Assembly (NCBI GenBank): GCA_028564705.1
Contig: JAPXFQ010000494.1
Coordinates: 434,001-498,000, forward strand
Origin: Apricaphanius iberus
Lineage: Eukaryota > Chordata > Actinopteri > Cyprinodontiformes > Aphaniidae
Length of the DNA: 64,000 nt
Direction: 5' to 3'
The notes below the pieces were generated by a model that worked only from the letters and a program-made list of their open reading frames with translations, did not search any database and was not told the origin of the DNA. Below are positions 1 to 12,800 of the stretch, in pieces. How positions within the stretch are numbered: the stretch's first letter is position 1; each line of letters begins with the position of its first letter. The position numbers and the translations under genes are program-made.

Positions 1-581
1 TCTTTGAGGGTTGTCTCTACCATACTTGCACACCTAAAGGTTTTCCTTCATTCCTGCTCAGATAGCATGGAGAGCATATGTGATTTCCAATATTTAAATC
101 TGTACATAGACTCTTGATTAAAAAACGTCTATACTTTGACTGGGCCATTCTAATATGAATATGGTTTGATTGTCTCTCTGGCTGTATGTTATCTAGTGAC
201 TTTTAAAGGCAGTACGTTGCTCTAAACTTTATTTCACTAAGTACAGGAGACTGAATAGAAATTTTATTTGTAGAAATTTTATTTATAGAAAATTCTGGAA
301 ATTAATTATCATTTCTTCCACTTAACAAGCATGAGCTATTTCTGTTGGTTTATCAAATAAAAATCCAATAATACATTAAGGTTTGTTCCTGTAAAGAAAA
401 AATGTAGAAAAGTTGAAGAAAGATTAATACTTTTGCTTGTTTGTTCCACAACAAGTTTACAATATATACATCTTCCTAAAATTAATTTAACAAGCTAAGC
501 TCAAACTCTGGGAAGTCTTAAAATAAACCCATGCATGCATTAAAAAGCTTATGAAAGTCATTTATGAGGGATTTTTGTTAC
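1..581. other. Window left end, presumed bin2 intron 2
   Basis: AT-rich sequence with no exon that I can recognise. Because bin2 exon 2 ends at 582 with a good donor (GTAACA on the minus strand), this stretch should be the next bin2 intron. I looked for the following BAR-domain exon and did not see it, so it should lie beyond the window. Confidence 0.5.
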
Positions 582-832
582 CTGCTGGTCATTGAACATC
601 TGGAGTGAGCATTCAAACTGATCATCTCTAGTCTCCATTGATTTCCCCAGCCTTTGCATCACCTGCGATAAAGTAAAGTAAAATCTTAATATCACCTTTT
701 TTTCCTTTGTTTTGGTGTTTGAGAAGGAAGAAGCTGTGAAGTGGGCACCTTTTCTTTTCCTCTGCTCAACTGTCTTTGCATTTTTTTAGCAAAAACACCA
801 GAGCTGCTTTTTGGACTTGTGCTGTCTGCCAT
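582..832 (-). CDS. bin2: bin2-like BAR-domain protein, coding exons 1-2 (partial, continues off left edge)
   Basis: Exon 1 is 832-749 (28 codons, ATG at 832) and exon 2 is 662-582 (27 codons), separated by an 86-bp intron; both exons keep phase 0. The product starts MADSTSPKSSSGVFAKK and continues through LSRGKEK into VMQRLGKSMETRDDQFE. This is the start of an amphiphysin/BIN N-BAR domain: the lysine-rich amphipathic helix, then the first BAR helix with the family signature LQKLGKxxETKDExFE. The N-terminal pattern GxFAKxxQxxxSRxxEK and the exon end at a Gln-Gln pair fit BIN2 better than BIN1 or amphiphysin. Known role of the family: binding and bending membranes in endocytosis, phagocytosis and podosomes, with BIN2 mainly in leukocytes. 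The exon 1 donor (GTGCCC) is weak beyond GT. Linkage to racgap1 matches human 12q13 and supports the call. The remaining exons are outside the window. Confidence 0.82.
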
Positions 833-2928
833 GTTTGAGCTTGTCTGTCTTTAATCCTGAGAATAAACAAATAAAACAAACAAAAAAGAACTATATGACA
901 TATGCATTATATATATATTATGTAACACGGAGGCCAATGTCTATGGCCTGCGACCATAAGAATACTACAAATTGCTTCCAAAGATTATTGATGCAGAGAA
1001 AAACTTCTAAAATATTTTGAAATATAAAATGTTATGGTTTCATTTTAATTAATTGTAAATAGAACCACAAACATGCCGTGATTTATTTAAAAGCATACTT
1101 AGGCAATCTTTTTCATTCACAGTGCCTAACTACAGCAAGCTTTTTTATATAAAAAAAAATACAACTGTTCTTGTTGCATAGAAAATATTAATTGACCGGC
1201 AAAATAGAAAAAAATCATACCAAAACTTTTAGGACATTTCATGTATATTTTTAAACTATCAAATTATAGGAGAATCTTTTTTAAATTTAGGCTCTGACAC
1301 TAGTGTATCTTAACAGTTAAAAAGTGATATTTTGTATTGTCTTATTTTCTTATTTATTTATTTTTTGTCATCTTAATAATTCAAGAATTATATATATATA
1401 TACAGCCTGACCGAAGAAGTGGACTTAGAAAGGAAAATAAACACCTGCATGGCATTGAACACAAATGCTCCCTTTTTTTTGTTTGTAATCTAATTTTCAG
1501 ATTGTTGTTGAAGCTATTGGATTTTTGCCCTGAACAGAAAAGATTACCCCTCATGGGGTGGTTTAGCTGTGTATCTGCAGGCAGAATCCGTGCTTTGCTC
1601 CTGCACTGGAGACTGCAATTAATTAATAATTTCAGGCAAAAAGTTTTAACATGAGTAAACATTTCTCCAATTGTAGCAATCAGAAGTCAAAGACTCTGAG
1701 AGAGAGCCGTTTCCTGACGTATTCTACCGGAGGAAAGCCTGCAGTTGGGCACACATCAGCCTATTTAGAGCGCACCTATGATGTCCAGGATGTATCATGC
1801 CCGTTGAGCCCAGCAACCCTTCAAGGAGAAAACTAATTGAATTTTTTTACCTCGACTCCTTGCATAGAGTTGAGAAAAAATCTGAGCAAGCGGAGCAAGA
1901 GGGACATGTCAATACTAATTTGTAAAAATGACAGACAGCCTTCAGATTTTTCCATCGCTGTTCAAGAAAAAACTGTCAAATACGAAAAATATTTGGTTGT
2001 ATGTATGTATATATATATATATATATCGCTGGTATGTAACTGTGAATTGCTTCCTGTAAACCAATCCTCCAAAAGCAATCATAGTCTAAATAAATGTAAG
2101 AAAAAGTTTGAATAGCTACTTCTTAAAACTACTTTAATAGATTTTTAAGAAGTATGCTGACAACAACATGAAACAGCAGGGAAAAAAACCTAGCTAAGCA
2201 TCCTTTAATGTTATCTAAAATTAAATACTTTACCTTTTTAAAGATGTATGAAGGAATGGTAAAAATACTTTAGAATAAAAGCAATGTTGATAATTTTGCT
2301 TGAATAACAAGACTGTCCCTACACTGTCTTGATAATAAAAATCTAAATATAATGGTCATTTTCCTTTTATAAATAAATAATCAAATGGAGTGTCAGCACT
2401 GTCACTAATTACACAACTGCTTAGGCAAGTCATCTAAGTAGGAAAATGTCTTGTGGGTAGCATTCCTACACAAATTTCCAAGACAAAAAAATACTGTTCC
2501 AGATTCAAATTCCCAGATTTGTCGGTTAATGTTTTTGCGTGGATGGATGGTACACGTACACGTGCACGTGCACATTTTCTTTATTCGTGATCAATTAAAA
2601 CAAACTGGTTGGAAGAACTTCTTTTTTTATCATTTAAGACATTCATCATGTCCACAATATGGCAAAGAATAAAGCCTGGAAATGAAAACATTTTTTGAAA
2701 CTGAAATTTCATCCTCAGTGTCTTATCAAGATTTCAAGCATCAGTTGCTGACAACAATTTCTTAATCTGATTACCAGAGATTATACTAACCTAACAACGT
2801 ATTTCTGCGCACATTCTCTTCTAACTACACTACCCAGAGTTCATTGCAGAGCCCGCTTCCTGAGGAATAGCCGTCGTGAACTTTACCCAAATTGTCAGTA
2901 TTTGTCTCGTTATTGGAGGAGTGGCTCT
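833..2928. other. Divergent spacer between bin2 and the DUF1295 gene
   Basis: About 2.1 kb separates two start codons pointing away from each other, so it should hold both promoters and the bin2 5' UTR. It is AT-rich, with short TA tracts near 1390 and 2008-2027 and a run of pyrimidine-purine dinucleotides at 2551-2574. Short open frames here have no recognisable protein content. The only regulatory motif I can support is the ZNF143-like site at 2824-2848. Confidence 0.6.
2824..2848 (+). promoter_or_regulatory. ZNF143/THAP11-type (SBS) promoter motif
   Basis: Seen: ACTACA, then CCCAG at about the expected spacing, then CATTGCA, in one 25-bp block about 80 bp upstream of the ATG at 2929. Known: the SBS motif (ACTACAnnTCCCAGnnnnCnnTGC) binds ZNF143 and THAP11 and sits close to the start sites of many housekeeping genes. 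Inference: this marks the core promoter of the DUF1295 gene. One base of the TCCC core differs (ACCC). Confidence 0.55.
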
Positions 2929-5900
2929 ATGATAGGCGCTCAGATCGCTGAGCTGCTCGCCGAGTTTCAGGACATGATCATGGGAAGTGCTCTCGCCAAA
3001 TGCGCCCTCACCGACCTGGGGATCCAGTGGGCCGGCTGGGCTCTGGCTTCGGCTTTCAAAACCGAGAAGTTTTACGACTTGGCAGGTAAAGCAGTACGAA
3101 GCTCTTTAACGCACAGCGCCCGTTTTAGTTTGAGCTTTGCATGTTGCACGATGGATTCAGACTGGAGAGCTAATTGAATTCAGACGTAAAAGAGCGCCGT
3201 TTCACAAAAATATGCCTATATGATTTATTGTGCAAAACGTGTTTTATGCGCATTCATATGGATGATCACATGTAATGATTACAAAAGCTGTATTTCAGCA
3301 TTATCTAAAGTGGGTTTGTTGTGAAACGAGTTTAAAGGCAAAGCTCCTCCTTCAGCTTAGGAAGTCAGTAGAGCCAATCAGCGCCTACTTGCCCAGGGGC
3401 GCACAAAGTAATCAATGAGCCAAGGGCGTTGCCAGACAGGAAGGGGCCCATATTAATATATATCAAAAGTGAAGCCCAAAAGTATTTATATGGCACGCAT
3501 ATTTAGTTTTTATAGCAAACAACATGTTATCACGAAGCCCCAGCTAGAGTCCTGATTCAAATCTGATAGCAAATCTGTGAAGGGAGCAAAAGATTAGGGT
3601 GATGGCTGGGAGGCCTTTGAACCTCAAATTCAGTTTATCACCAAAAGATAGATTGTAAAATTACCAGTGAAAACCTGCAAAGGCTGGTAACCAGTTATGA
3701 GGAGAGTTAACTTGCTTTAATGTTACTAAGAATTTGGAATTTGACAATTGTCTTTGACATGCCATTTTGGGGGTCAAATCTAAGTATTATCTTCCCATCA
3801 GATTATTCTTGGTTGATTGAAAATAATTTAAAAACCAAATCTGACAGTGTCATTAAAAATTTCAGTTTTAACCGTAAATTGACAACTTTTTCCCCATTCA
3901 ATTAGTGATTGGTCTGTTTGTTCAACCATTTTGTCATTCAGAGTTCTGATAGACATTTTTGCTAAGTTACAGCTTCCTGGTTTGGACATGTTTATGCAAA
4001 ATTTATTAAAGGTCTTGAACCTTAATGGAGCACTTTTAAATATCACTGGCCTGGTAAAATGGGTCTGGTGGCAACGCCTATGTATGGGACCTCTTGCATG
4101 GTCAAAAAGGCAAAAGGAGCTTTGTGGAGAATGTTGAGCATTGCATTAAGTCATTTATGGCTATTCTAATACATCAGAAAGAAATATTATGTGTAGTATG
4201 GCAACCAGTATCGCTTTTACAGTTTATAAAGTTCAACAAATATCTGCAGTGTCTTTAAGACCTAATGTAAGATAAAATCACCAATGTCCAACTGTCTCAA
4301 CTCACAAGGAAATAGCTGAGCGTAACTCCAGTTAGGAAGTTTTAGCTTTTCAAAGTAATTTAGACAATCTCAAAACTCTCAACTTAGATTTTTTTATTTA
4401 AAACACTTCCAGAAATCAAAGCTTACCTGTTCAATAAATGTGAAAGTTTTTTTTCTCCCTAACGAATCACCTTGACGCTTCTTCTGTACTCGTCCCGTTC
4501 ACTTTTTCCGCTCTGCTCTGAACTTTGGAACCAATTGTCTACAGCGCCCTGGGTAAAAGATTTATTGGACACGCCTTGCCTTGCAACAAGTAGAGCTACA
4601 CGTATCTTCATCCCAATCTCTGTAATTCAGCGCCATTTGTCTGTCTGATTTTTTTGAAGGCTCTGGAACCTTTATACTTCTGGCACACCTGAGTCGTATC
4701 TGGGGGGGAGCAAGTCACACGCGACAGAAGGTGCAGACTGGGTTGGTGACAGCATGGGGACTCAGGTGTGTATTCAGCACTGATCCAAATGCTGAAAACC
4801 AAAGGTGGAGTTGTGTTTTAAGTTGAAGCATGGAGAGTTCTTGGAGGGGTCAGACTAGGAACTAATGAATGTTAAACTTTAAAGTCAGGTCACTTGAGTT
4901 AATGAATAATGGCTTAGTTAATGGTAATGGATGTTAACAATTTTTTTTTACTGCAGGCTGGGGACATTCCTTTTCCTGCGAATCTTGAAGGACGGTCAAG
5001 ATCGCAGATTCGACAATGTCAGAGACAGCCCAGGGACTTTCTTTGTATACTGGAGTGTTCAAGGTACTCAAAAAAGATATTACAGTGTCCTGTAAAAGTA
5101 ATCATACCCTAACTTTTGACTCATTAAAACCAAAAACCTTTATGTATTTAATGTCATATACAACAACAAAAATGATGCATAATTATGGAAAGGAAAAAGG
5201 GAACATTTGCGGATTTTTTACAAGGGAAAGTCTCATAAAGAAGTCACCTAATTTGTAAACAGAATCCACCTAATTTAATCTCAGCATCAATTCAGCTGCT
5301 CTGTGAAGATCTGAGGTTTGTTAGTGAACGCATAACACAGCAGAGAGGTGGGTAATGAGGTTGAGGAGAAATTCAAAGCAAGGTAAGTTTTTTTTTTTTT
5401 ATATATCCCAAGCTTTAAATGGATCACAAAGCTTTATTTTTTTTATTCTGAGTATGGCACAACGGCAATCCTACCAAGAAATGGCCGTCCACATTAACTT
5501 ACAGGCCTGTAAGGGAGGCTGATGCTAGCTATAGAGATCCACAGCTAAGGCGGGAGAATTGGACAAAAGGACAACTATTATAGAAGGGATGCTTCTGTTC
5601 AGCAAAGACAAGAGAAGATGATCACAGTTGATGGGAAATTGGATGGAACTTAAACACTTGGCAATCATGGGAGAAAAAATTTTGGAGGTTGCAAAGGACT
5701 TAATTTTGGAGGTTCACCTTCAACGTTTAAGTATGGCTCAGTCAAAGTCCAGACCTAAATCAGCTGAGCATCTGTAGCAGCACTTTAAACTTGAGGTGTA
5801 CAAATGCTCTGCATCAAAGCCTTTGAGCTTATTTAAAAATAAGCATCAACAAAAAATGTAATCTCTGGATATGCTGAAATAGTAGATATATAACCCAAAA

Positions 5901-6853
5901 GGTTTGTAGAGTTATGCAGCAAAATTTGGCTCTGAATGCAAATGGTCTCCATACCTTTCAGATTGTTATCAGGGGAAAACTCAGAAAACTGTTATCACTT
6001 TTTTTTCCCACTTCACATCTATCTACTACTTTGCATTGATTTACCATATAAAATCCCACTACAATACATAAAGTTTGTGGTTTTAATGTGACAAATCGTG
6101 AAAAGGGCTCTTTAACTCCTCCCTTTCTATTCCCCATCAGCCCACAACAGTATGGTGAGGTTCCCCATATAAATCAATGTCTGCTTTGTTCCTCTTTATA
6201 TGCATTTATTCAAGGCAGTGGCTGGTGTTTACACAGCCTTAAATTAATTTTTTCATGGGAGGATTAGAGCAACTCTGAATGAAACTGATTCATCTGTTTC
6301 CATTTCTTCAAGCTGTGTGGATATTTATGACCCTCTTGCCCACCCTCATGCTGAACACCGAGACGCGTAATGTGCCTCTGGGGTCGAGGGACTACATTGG
6401 TTGGACCATTTGGGGTATTGGCTTCGCTACTGAGGCTATTGCGGATCAGCAAAAGTGGCTTTTCAAGCGAGACCCGGATAATGCTGTAAGTAAGCAGGCT
6501 CGTTATTCAGAGCAGACCCTCGATGCTTCGTTTGAATGTAAAAAGCAAAATGACTATCTGGTTTACGTCTACAGGGGAAATTCATCCAGAGTGGACTGTG
6601 GGGCTACAGCAGACATCCTAACTACCTGGGAGAGATCCTGCAGTGGTCGGGTCTGTGGCTCTCGGCCTCGTCTGTGATGCAGGGGCCTCAGTACCTGAGT
6701 GTGGTGTCTCCGCTGTTCGTGTGGTTTTTACTGCGTCACGTTAGCGGTATCCCCATTCTGGAAAAACAGGCTATGAAGAAATGGGGATCTGAGCCAGCCT
6801 TCCAGGACTACGTTAAAAACACTCCTCTTCTTTGGCCATGGCCAAAGTTTTGA
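2929..6853 (+). CDS. DUF1295 / steroid 5-alpha-reductase-like membrane protein, complete, 5 exons, 273 aa
   Basis: Exons 2929-3085, 4660-4765, 4957-5063, 6313-6485 and 6575-6853 (stop TGA 6851-6853). All junctions are GT-AG and the phases join without a break (822 nt). Exon 2 is short but decisive: it supplies GSGTFILLAHLSRIWGG and a conserved RQxxQTGLVTxWGLR segment linking exons 1 and 3. The signature of the superfamily is in exon 5: SGLWGYSRHPNYLGE, residues 187-201, where the RHPNYxGE motif belongs to the NADPH-binding region of 5-alpha-reductase, sterol reductase and isoprenylcysteine methyltransferase relatives. Hydrophobic segments lie roughly at residues 35-50, 54-64, 88-100, 112-137, 155-175, 198-216 and 220-240, so this is a multi-pass, probably ER, protein. 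The substrate is unknown; reduction of a lipid or steroid double bond is the family-based guess. I do not recall a mammalian ortholog and so give no symbol. The start at 2929 is the first ATG after the promoter motif. Confidence 0.88.
3086..4659. other. Intron 1 of the DUF1295 gene
   Basis: Starts GTAAAG after exon 1 and ends TTGAAG before exon 2, with a T-rich tract just upstream of the acceptor. A more GC-rich patch at about 3370-3450 contains a CCAAT box (AGCCAATCAG) and could be regulatory, but nothing else supports a second promoter. The open frames around 3720-4137 do not resemble known proteins. Confidence 0.6.
5560..6110 (+). mobile_element. Decayed Tc1-like transposon remnant in intron 3
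   Basis: The sequence follows the second half of teleost Tc1-like elements: a GATGCTTCTGTTCAGCAAAG block, CAGTCAAAGTCCAGACCTAAATC near 5738-5761 (the region encoding the transposase segment around the second catalytic aspartate), and the usual 3' non-coding part ending in a TTTGTGGTTTTAATGTGACAAA-like stretch. Many stops and indels break the frame, so it cannot encode a transposase. The call rests on remembered family sequence, not an alignment. Confidence 0.65.
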
Positions 6854-6919
6854 TACGGTTTACAGCTGCTTTACACATTAAAAGTGCGCTTTTTTTTCAC
6901 GGCTACATGATTTCACCCC

Positions 6920-6925
6920 AATAAA
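6920..6925 (+). terminator. AATAAA polyadenylation signal of the DUF1295 gene
   Basis: A canonical AATAAA lies 66 bases after the stop codon at 6853, implying a short 3' UTR of about 85-100 bases. It is the first such hexamer downstream on the plus strand. Confidence 0.65.
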
Positions 6926-9820
6926 TCGGTGCTAAAAAGTGTCTTAATATTTTCGGCTATCAATATGGTATTGAATAATGAATCTTCTCATAAATCGGTC
7001 TGAAACGTAGTTATGAGGAGACATTGATGTAAAAGTGGAAAAAGTATCAACAGCCGTTCCCATCCATGTCTGTGTTTTCAGAAACCCCACTGTGGAAAAT
7101 AATAAGGCAGTTTGGAAAATGTTTAATGAGCTGATTAATTTGAAAAGGGAAAGCAGTCACAGATAGCACAAACCAATTAACAGCAGAACAATCTGGTTCT
7201 GTAAAACAATAAAAATTAAAACCAAACAGCTGAGAATATTTTTCTCCCCTACTACTAGAACAAAAAATAGGGAAAAAAATGTTTTCTTTCTACTTGTTAA
7301 ATACCTGCACTGATCCATTTATATTTCAGGTTAAAAAACCATTATAGAAGCAATACGTTTTTCTAACTAAAGAAACAGCACAAAGGAGAATAAAAACGTT
7401 AACAGGGGTCAGTGTTTTTCAATGTAAGTGAGCCAGAAACAAACCCAATTTTTATTTTAACTTTATAATTAAACATGAATGATTTTTCTGCCATTTAATG
7501 CCCTTTAATCGCAGCAGATTAGATGGGAAATGGGTAGTGAAATGAGGTGAGATGACAAAGGTCCCAGAGCTGGGAACTGTGCCCCAGACTACTACCAACA
7601 ACTGGGTGTTCATGTTTGAATTTGTGGTTTTCTTCTAATCCACTGCCCTTGCTAATATATTATAGTTGTATAAGTGATCATATATTCCTTTGCAAACAAG
7701 AATTTTGACACGCTCATTACTACAAACGCTTTGAGCCCCCACAGCATGAGACTGCTACCACCATGCGATGTCCCTGTTGAGGAACTCACTGCTCTATGGA
7801 CAGTAGCACTGATGTTCCAGCTGTTCCCGTTCTCAGCAGGCTTTGTGACTGGGCTATGAGGGCGCCTCCATTTTCCTGAAACCCACTTTTCCCCTCCCTT
7901 CTTTTAAAGGTGACTGTTTGGGTCAGATTGTTGAAACCTGGATAGAATTCGGTTTTACAACAGAAAAGTGACTACAAACGCATCCAAAATTATTTTTGGG
8001 TGTATTTGGAATCACTGATTATAACATGTAATTTTTTTTAACTAAACTCCAAACACTGGTTTATTAAAATTCTACCTAGTCAGGAAAGACTGACTAAATT
8101 ACTTAGAAATACAATCAAAGGTAACTAAAGATAATTCCTCTTTGCTAATAAGCTACAGCTCTTTGAGGTTGCTAGGTCTCCTTGCCATCACCCTAACGTT
8201 TATTTCCATCCATAGCCCCTCTATCAAATTTCTCTCAGGACTCTGGCTGCATCATTCAAAACATCTATGCCAGAGGAAACACATTGGCAAATTAAAAGGT
8301 TAGTTTAGCACAAAATCTGCCATGTGAAAAATTTTGGGGGTAAGTGAATACATATTTAATACAAATATACTTAAGAGCTAGTATTTTGTCAGTTGTTGTA
8401 CCTTTTATATTATCTACATGAATTAGTTTATCACTGCAACTTTGTCCAGTGGACTCTGGACAGTTTTCCTGCTTTTATCGTTTTATCGACTTAAATTCTG
8501 TTTTTATTTATCTTCTCTTTTTTCAGACTATAAAAGTCTGTAAAAGGTCCTTTATCATTTGCTCTCTATGAAGGAGCAGAGGGCTACGGTACTCTATACA
8601 TTTACAGAAGTAATTACATTTCTGTTAAAGTAATCCATCATATAAGTCCCAATTTAAAAACCTAAAATCGGTTTAGGTTAATCATTTTCTCATAACACTC
8701 TCTAGAAATGTAGACATTCAAATTAACATTCAAGCTGTGGTTACAGCGAATAAAAAAAGAAAAAAAAATCACATATAGCCTGGTCCAATTATGTGAAAGT
8801 GGAGCTAATGATGTGTAACAGCAATCACTCTAATCTCCAGTCCACTTGGTTTATATGCTGGGAATCTCTTCATATGCTGAAGAGGAAGCCTTTAGAGAGA
8901 AGGAATGGCTTTCTTCGAGAATCTTTAAGTTCAGATGCCTTTCATTTATTCAGACGTACCTCTCAAGCAGAATTTTAAGACAGATTAAGTCGGAGGTCAA
9001 AGACTTGCAGACTTCAACACTAAAATACTACATAGTTTAGAAGTTGCAGCAAGATTAAAGACAGGAGACATTTAGAGGCGTTAGAAATGTATTTTATAGT
9101 GTACACTGATTTAAAGGAGCACACCTTTGTACAAAATGTGTTAATATATGATCAAATAATGCCACAACTACTAAACGGGCTAATAAAATTACTACAAACT
9201 TTCACCAGGGACAGTTTACACAGCCCCCAGTCATTTGAACATTACAGAGAGGAATAAACACCAGAGGAGTGAAATAACCAGGCAGGAAACCTGTGATCTT
9301 TAGCAGTGCAAACTCAGAATCAATAAAAATAAAAACACTACCACTACTGGTCTAGTTATCAAATAACCAATGAGATCTTGTCTATGAGAAAGCTCTGCCT
9401 TGTAACCATCACTTGAAGCTAAGAGCAACATGGGTTAAATGCTTCCACACATTTAGATTATACACCACCTGCTAATGAAAAAATGCCTGGCAAAAAGAAA
9501 CACAGGAAATGAAACAAATAATAAACTGAAAGCTCATGCAACAAAACAAGCACATCCAATTATATCACAGAAAGAAATGCCTTACGATTCTTCAGCTTCT
9601 GAGTGACACATGAGCTGAAGAGCATTTAAAAACACATAGCTACAATAACAGATGCATAAACAGAATTTTTTTAACCTGTAAACAAGTTTCAGAAATACGA
9701 GATATTTCTAATGATCTGAAATGGGAGCGGCGTGTTTAGCATTTAGTAAAAGCAACAAAAAGCGATATCTACCATTTGGTTAAAACACTTTTATAAACAA
9801 ATTAATTGCCTCTCATTTTT
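6926..9820. other. Spacer between the convergent DUF1295 and racgap1 genes
   Basis: About 2.9 kb of AT-rich sequence between two converging 3' ends. I see no exon, RNA gene or bounded repeat. Part of the racgap1 side may be 3' UTR if the AATAAA near 9823 is not the one used. Confidence 0.5.
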
Positions 9821-9826
9821 TTTATT
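9821..9826 (-). terminator. Candidate polyadenylation signal of racgap1
   Basis: Reading the minus strand, AATAAA occurs about 52 bases after the TAA stop at 9880-9878. It would give an unusually short 3' UTR. Other AATAAA hexamers occur further on in this AT-rich region, so the site actually used is uncertain. Confidence 0.4.
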
Positions 9827-9877
9827 AAAAAGCAATATGAATCTGAAGACAGAAAGATTAGCTGGAGCTGCGTTGTC

Positions 9878-12800
9878 TTATTTGAGGAGTGGAGACGAAA
9901 AGAATTTCCCTTGATGAGAAAATCCCACTGCTGATTTACTCTTGCTCCCAAATCTGCAACAAAAAGTTCACGTATTGAACATTATCAGTAGTAAGTGATG
10001 GAAAGAGATACTACCGTCATTTTATAGTGCTACACTCAGCAGTGAGAAGAGTTTAGCTCATTCACCTGGGTGTCAGAGTGGACTTCATACGCTGAGACAG
10101 GGAGCTGGAGGAGGGCGTTTTGGTTAGTTGCTGCTCTGGGGTGGTAATCGGTCCAAGCATGCTCACTGCAACAAAGACAGTTGATACATGATTAGAGATT
10201 CATGAGATGTTCTGAATCTAATAAGTGGCTTTACTTGTACAAAACAGTGAAAAAGTCTTCCCTACTCACAGATTTCTTGAAATATTTACAAAGAAAAATT
10301 ACTTGAATAAAAAAAAAAATGCAGTTTTAAAGTTGGTTTTGGTATTTATTAAAGAAAAGCAACTCAAACCACCCTGACCCTTTCTGAAAGTTTTTTCTCA
10401 GTGGTTACACAACAGTTTAACCACATTTTATGCACACAGTCCACACAGATTACTACCAAACCTATAAAATCAAAGAATTCCCCAACATTATCTAACAACA
10501 TGAAGTCACGATGTCAAAAAGCAGGAAATCATGCTCCTAACTAAAGAATATCAAGAATAATTTATAAAGTTATCGACATCTAATCACGTCGAAAAAGGTT
10601 AAAAAGCCATTTCTGGGGCTTTGGGATTCCAGTGAACCATGGTGAAAGTCATGATCCGTAGATGGAGAAACTAAGGAGAGGAGTACATTAACAACTCATC
10701 CAAGGGGGGAATTAATTATATCATATCGCCTAGCCCTATCTAACTCACTTGCAAACCTTGGTTTCCTCAGTTACGACTAGCACTCATGAATGAAGAAGAA
10801 AAAGTGTGACAAAGTTCAAACAAGATTGGGTTTTAAAGCAGAAGAATGATTCCATAGACAATCTCCTTGGGGGGATGGTGTGGACGACCTTAAAACAGGG
10901 TGTTCATTCTCAAAACCCCTTAATTCAGAGCGTTGCGTGGCGCAGTGCTTATGACTAGCATCCCATGTTCGGAGGCCTTAGCCCTCAAAGCGGTTGTCCT
11001 GGGTTCAACTCCCGCCCTAGGACAGATGTCCATCCCCTACTTATCTCCCCCTTAAATAAAGGGCGCTGTGGCCGCAAAATCTTAGGAGAAAAAAAAACTC
11101 CAAACAGTAGAACAGAAACATTCTCGTAAAGGAGAGTGGGACAAAATTTCTCCACAGTGATTTAGAAGACTCATTACCAGCTGATGTAATGTCTTGATGG
11201 AGGCAGGGTGGCACAACCACCTAGTAGTTTGAGGAGGCAATTATATTTTCACATAGGAGCTTGTTGCTTTGGGCCACAGTTCTCACTTAATAAATTATAA
11301 AACTGCATTTCTTTTTTACTTGGATTATCTTCGCCAAGTAGTAAAAATGTGTTTAATGATCAAAATGATTAGAAGTTAGGATACAAGGAAATCTGTGAGA
11401 GGGCAAATACTTTTTTTAAAAGCACTACAAGTCCTGCAGTAATAGAAAAGGAAAGCGGAGGCATACTTCTCTCAGGGGTGGCGTAACAGTTTGCATTCTC
11501 GATGATCAAATGATTCAAATTGGAGTGGACATTTTCAGCCATCACATACTGACTCCAGTAATCCACTGGCAGAGACAGCAGACGCTCTACAACCTGGACA
11601 GAAAAAGGAAAAATTAGTTATTTTTGTGGATCGCATCATTTTATTGCAGCACTGCTACAATGATTTAGCTCTCCATTAGCACGAAATAGGAAATTAATAA
11701 AAAAGGCCCCTTTTTGACTGTAATGGTTTCTTGGAGAGTAAAAATACACTGCTTAATGTTTTGGTGGGAGACTATTGTAATATGGGGTGCGCTTCGCTCG
11801 ACAGCATGATATATTGAATACAAATGTGGTCTGAATTCTTACCAACAGTTTTCTCCATCAAATACAAATACATTTTTTGTAGCCTATTAATTTTTTAATG
11901 GTTTTATCCCTGTATGTTTTAATGCATTTGCCGTTTTTTTCCCTGTTCAAAGAATTCAAATGGCTACATACAGAGGGTGGGATGCTCTCACTGTGAGAAT
12001 ATTAAAATACAGCAAAGATTTGCTGCAAAGCGGTTTGCTTTCCCTGAGCAAATACATACATTATTGATGTCTGTAAAATAAAGGGTTTACCCAGGCTATC
12101 CTTGTCTCTTTTTTGTACCTTTTTTTAATTCATCCTCCTATACCAAGATTTTTTAATTGTGCAATATGTATTACATGTTCATCCTTAAGGGAAATGGTGA
12201 GGGGCAATATAGCTGCTTCAAAATAAAAGAAAAACAAACCAATCATTGAGAAGACGGTGAATGCTCTCCACCAAAAAATTATGAGCCACAAACAGCCACT
12301 GCTAAAGAAGCTGGCTGTTCACAGATTGTTGTGATTAGGTTGGAAATTTGAGTGCAAGGAAACAAGATGGGGTAGAAAGGAATGCCTTCAGATCATTGTT
12401 AGGCAAAGCCCAATTGCCTTTAACAAGATATGGACTGTGTTTGGAGTGAGAGCCTCAAGATCCACCCCACACAGACATATTCAGGACACGCATACTTTGT
12501 GTTAAGGCACTATGCAACCACTGGCACAGAGTCAATGATGACTTAGGTCATCTGCTGGTGTTGGACTGTATTTTATCAATTTCAAAGTCATGAGACTCCA
12601 TTCAGCAGTTCATTTAATGACTATTAGGGGTGTCACGATTCTCCAAATCCTCAATTTAATTTGATTTTTCGATTTTAGGGTCACGATTCGATTCTCATAT
12701 TGTTTTCTTCGTCTTACAGTTCAGAGACTTATGCCATTTTTAGACTAATGATCATTTGTCTTATTCATTCCATTTTTTCACAGTAAATCTTATTTCATTT

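Noticed and set aside
10938..11012. tRNA gene candidate (boxes A and B)
   Set aside because: Box B is followed by a SINE body and A-rich tail, and no cloverleaf stem pairing is seen; called a SINE.
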